Of a stretch of 5,811 bases of DNA, positions 4,451 to 5,811 are shown piece by piece. The notes under the pieces are model-generated. The model had not been told where the DNA came from, ran no database searches, and saw only the letters and a program-made list of their open reading frames with translations. The translations under genes and the position numbers were made by a program. Each line of letters starts with the position of its first letter. Within the stretch, counting starts at the first letter, position 1. The DNA is from SUG2458 sp963651465 (GTDB taxonomy: Bacteria; Bacillota_I; Bacilli_A; RFN20; CAG-826): positions 1 to 5,811 of the forward strand of contig CAVJPS010000014.1 of NCBI GenBank assembly GCA_963651465.1. Reading direction: 5' to 3'.

Positions 4451-5811
4451 ATGTCACGTAAGAATAAATTAAAAAATGAAAACTTAGGTATTGTAACTGG
4501 TACTTGTATTGATTATTCCTCAGAAGGTAAGGGGATTATTAAAGTCAATAATATACCTCTTTTTGTTGATAATTTATTATTAGGTGAAGACGCTGATGTA
4601 ATGATAACTTATAAGAAAAAAGATATGATGTTTGGTCGTATCCTTAAAATAAATAAAGTATCTCCTAATAGAATTAATCCTAATTGTAAAGTAGCAACCT
4701 CTTGTGGTGGTTGCTGCTTTCAATCACTAGAATATTCTAAACAATTAGAATATAAACAAAAGAAAGTATATGAGTGCTTTAAGCGTATTGCTCATATGGA
4801 AAATGTTAAAGTAGATAATTGTATAGGAATGGATAATCCATATTATTATCGTAATAAAATTCAAATGCCAATAGGTATGTCTCAAAAAGGTAATATTATA
4901 AGTGGTTTCTATAAAGCTAAAACTCATGAAATTGTTCCAATTGAAAAATGTTATATTGAAAATGAAGAAGCTGGAAATATATTATCTACTATTAAAACAT
5001 TAATGAAAAAATATCGTATATTACCTTACGACGAAGATAGTCGTAAAGGTATTATTCGTCATGTATTAATAAGAACAGGATATTACTCTAAAGAAATAAT
5101 GGTTACATTAGTTACTAGTGTTGATTCATTCCCAGGACGTGGTGATTTTGTAAAAGAATTACATAAAGAGTGTCCTTCTATTACAACTATTGTTCAAAAT
5201 ATTAATCACCGTGATACTAATGTAATATTAGGTGAAAAAGAAAATATCTTAATGGGTAAAGGTTTTATTGTTGATACTTTATTAGATGTTAAGTTTCAAA
5301 TTTCTTCTAAATCCTTTTATCAAATTAATCCAACTCAAACAGAAAAATTATATTCATTAGCAATTGAAAAAGCTAAGTTAACGGGTAAAGAAAAAGTATT
5401 AGATGCTTATTGTGGTATTGGTACTATAGGTTTGATTGCTAGTAAAAATGCTAAAGAAGTTGTTGGAGTTGAAATAGTAGAGGACGCAATTAAAGATGCA
5501 AAAAGAAATGCAAGATTAAATAATATAACTAATACTAAACACTATGTTGGTGACGCAAGTGAATTTATGGTTAATGAAGCACATAACAATATTAAATATG
5601 ATGTTGTATTTATCGATCCACCTCGTAAAGGTAGTGATGAAAGATTTCTATCATCTCTTAAGAAATTAAAACCTTCAAGAATTGTATATGTATCGTGTGA
5701 TCCATCTACGCTTGCTAGAGATATTAAATATATGAATGATTTTTATAAAGTTGAATCTATTACACCAGTTGATATGTTTCCTCATACATTCCATGTGGAG
5801 ACTATTGCGTT
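4451..5811 (+). CDS. rlmD: 23S rRNA (uracil-5-)-methyltransferase, RlmD/RlmCD type (3' end outside window)
   Basis: The frame stays open to the window end (453 complete codons). The enzyme makes 5-methyluridine in 23S rRNA with SAM; E. coli RlmD modifies U1939, while Gram-positive RlmCD enzymes can do both U747 and U1939, so either is possible. Residues 8-66 look like a TRAM RNA-binding domain. Cys79, Cys85, Cys88 and Cys167 match the C-x5-C-x2-C...C set that binds a 4Fe-4S cluster. SFYQIN (288-293) precedes the SAM-binding loop DAYCGIGTIGL (318-328). VGVEIVEDAI, IDPPRKG (388-394) and YVSCDPSTLARD (413-424) follow, with nucleophile Cys416, and HVETIA places the general-base Glu450 34 residues later. 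Homologues end soon after this motif, so perhaps 5-15 residues are missing. The ATG follows AAGGAG by 6 nt. 14 of 46 Ile codons are ATA. Confidence 0.95.
   Translation, partial: MSRKNKLKNENLGIVTGTCIDYSSEGKGIIKVNNIPLFVDNLLLGEDADVMITYKKKDMMFGRILKINKVSPNRINPNCKVATSCGGCCFQSLEYSKQLEYKQKKVYECFKRIAHMENVKVDNCIGMDNPYYYRNKIQMPIGMSQKGNIISGFYKAKTHEIVPIEKCYIENEEAGNILSTIKTLMKKYRILPYDEDSRKGIIRHVLIRTGYYSKEIMVTLVTSVDSFPGRGDFVKELHKECPSITTIVQNINHRDTNVILGEKENILMGKGFIVDTLLDVKFQISSKSFYQINPTQTEKLYSLAIEKAKLTGKEKVLDAYCGIGTIGLIASKNAKEVVGVEIVEDAIKDAKRNARLNNITNTKHYVGDASEFMVNEAHNNIKYDVVFIDPPRKGSDERFLSSLKKLKPSRIVYVSCDPSTLARDIKYMNDFYKVESITPVDMFPHTFHVETIA

Noticed and set aside
4745..4927. 60-residue minus-strand reading frame inside rlmD
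   Set aside because: Antisense to the conserved region between the Fe-S cysteines; low-complexity Ile/Phe/Tyr composition of a shadow.
1951..5811. Mollicute code with TGA read as Trp
   Set aside because: Trp positions in the genes are TGG, I found no in-frame TGA in the genes I read through, and every visible stop is TAA. The standard code suffices, though the data do not strictly exclude code 4.
1..5811. Mobile element, CRISPR array or defence system
   Set aside because: No transposase, integrase, terminal repeats, direct-repeat array or nuclease-like gene was seen. The inverted repeats present are explained as terminators or are too short to matter.

Overview
This is a compact, AT-rich bacterial segment of five protein-coding units and one further gene cut by the window edge, with almost no spare DNA. 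The low GC, perfect TATAAT boxes, strong purine-rich Shine-Dalgarno sites, all-TAA stops and gene content point to a low-GC Firmicute, perhaps Erysipelotrichia or another Bacilli/Mollicutes-related lineage. That placement is inference. Trp is encoded by TGG and I saw no in-frame TGA in the genes I read codon by codon, so the standard bacterial code suffices.

Layout. (1) Bases 1-1085, plus strand: the C-terminal part of an FtsX-like ABC transporter permease whose start lies outside the window. It converges on (2), a minus-strand RsuA-type rRNA pseudouridine synthase (1144-1848); a perfect 12-bp hairpin between them can serve as a shared terminator. (3) Divergent from it across about 100 bp is pth, peptidyl-tRNA hydrolase (1951-2505), with its own extended -10 promoter and terminator. 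(4) A two-gene operon follows: an atypical SDR/NmrA-like NAD(P)-binding protein (2677-3525) and a polytopic membrane protein of the DUF1295 / steroid-5-alpha-reductase-like family (3525-4364), coupled by a TAATG overlap and closed by a textbook terminator. (5) From 4451 to the window end runs a 23S rRNA uracil-5-methyltransferase of the RlmD/RlmCD type with an intact Fe-S cysteine set; only a few C-terminal residues should be missing.

Three genes (pseudouridine synthase, Pth, RlmD) serve rRNA modification or peptidyl-tRNA recycling. The SDR-DUF1295 pair is different: a soluble dinucleotide-binding protein plus a membrane reductase-like protein, apparently a small redox unit on a lipid, prenyl or sterol-like substrate that the sequence does not identify. 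It almost completely avoids the Ile codon ATA (1 of 55), unlike the permease and rlmD, which suggests higher expression or a different history.

A cross-cutting pattern is that three of the four promoters place TATAAT only 18-19 nt before the start codon, with the Shine-Dalgarno site beginning about 6 nt after the -10 box. Those mRNAs would begin almost at the ribosome-binding site. The same geometry corrects two start codons (1848 rather than 1875; 2677 rather than 2662). No RNA genes, mobile elements or CRISPR arrays were seen, and no gene-free stretch exceeds 300 bp.
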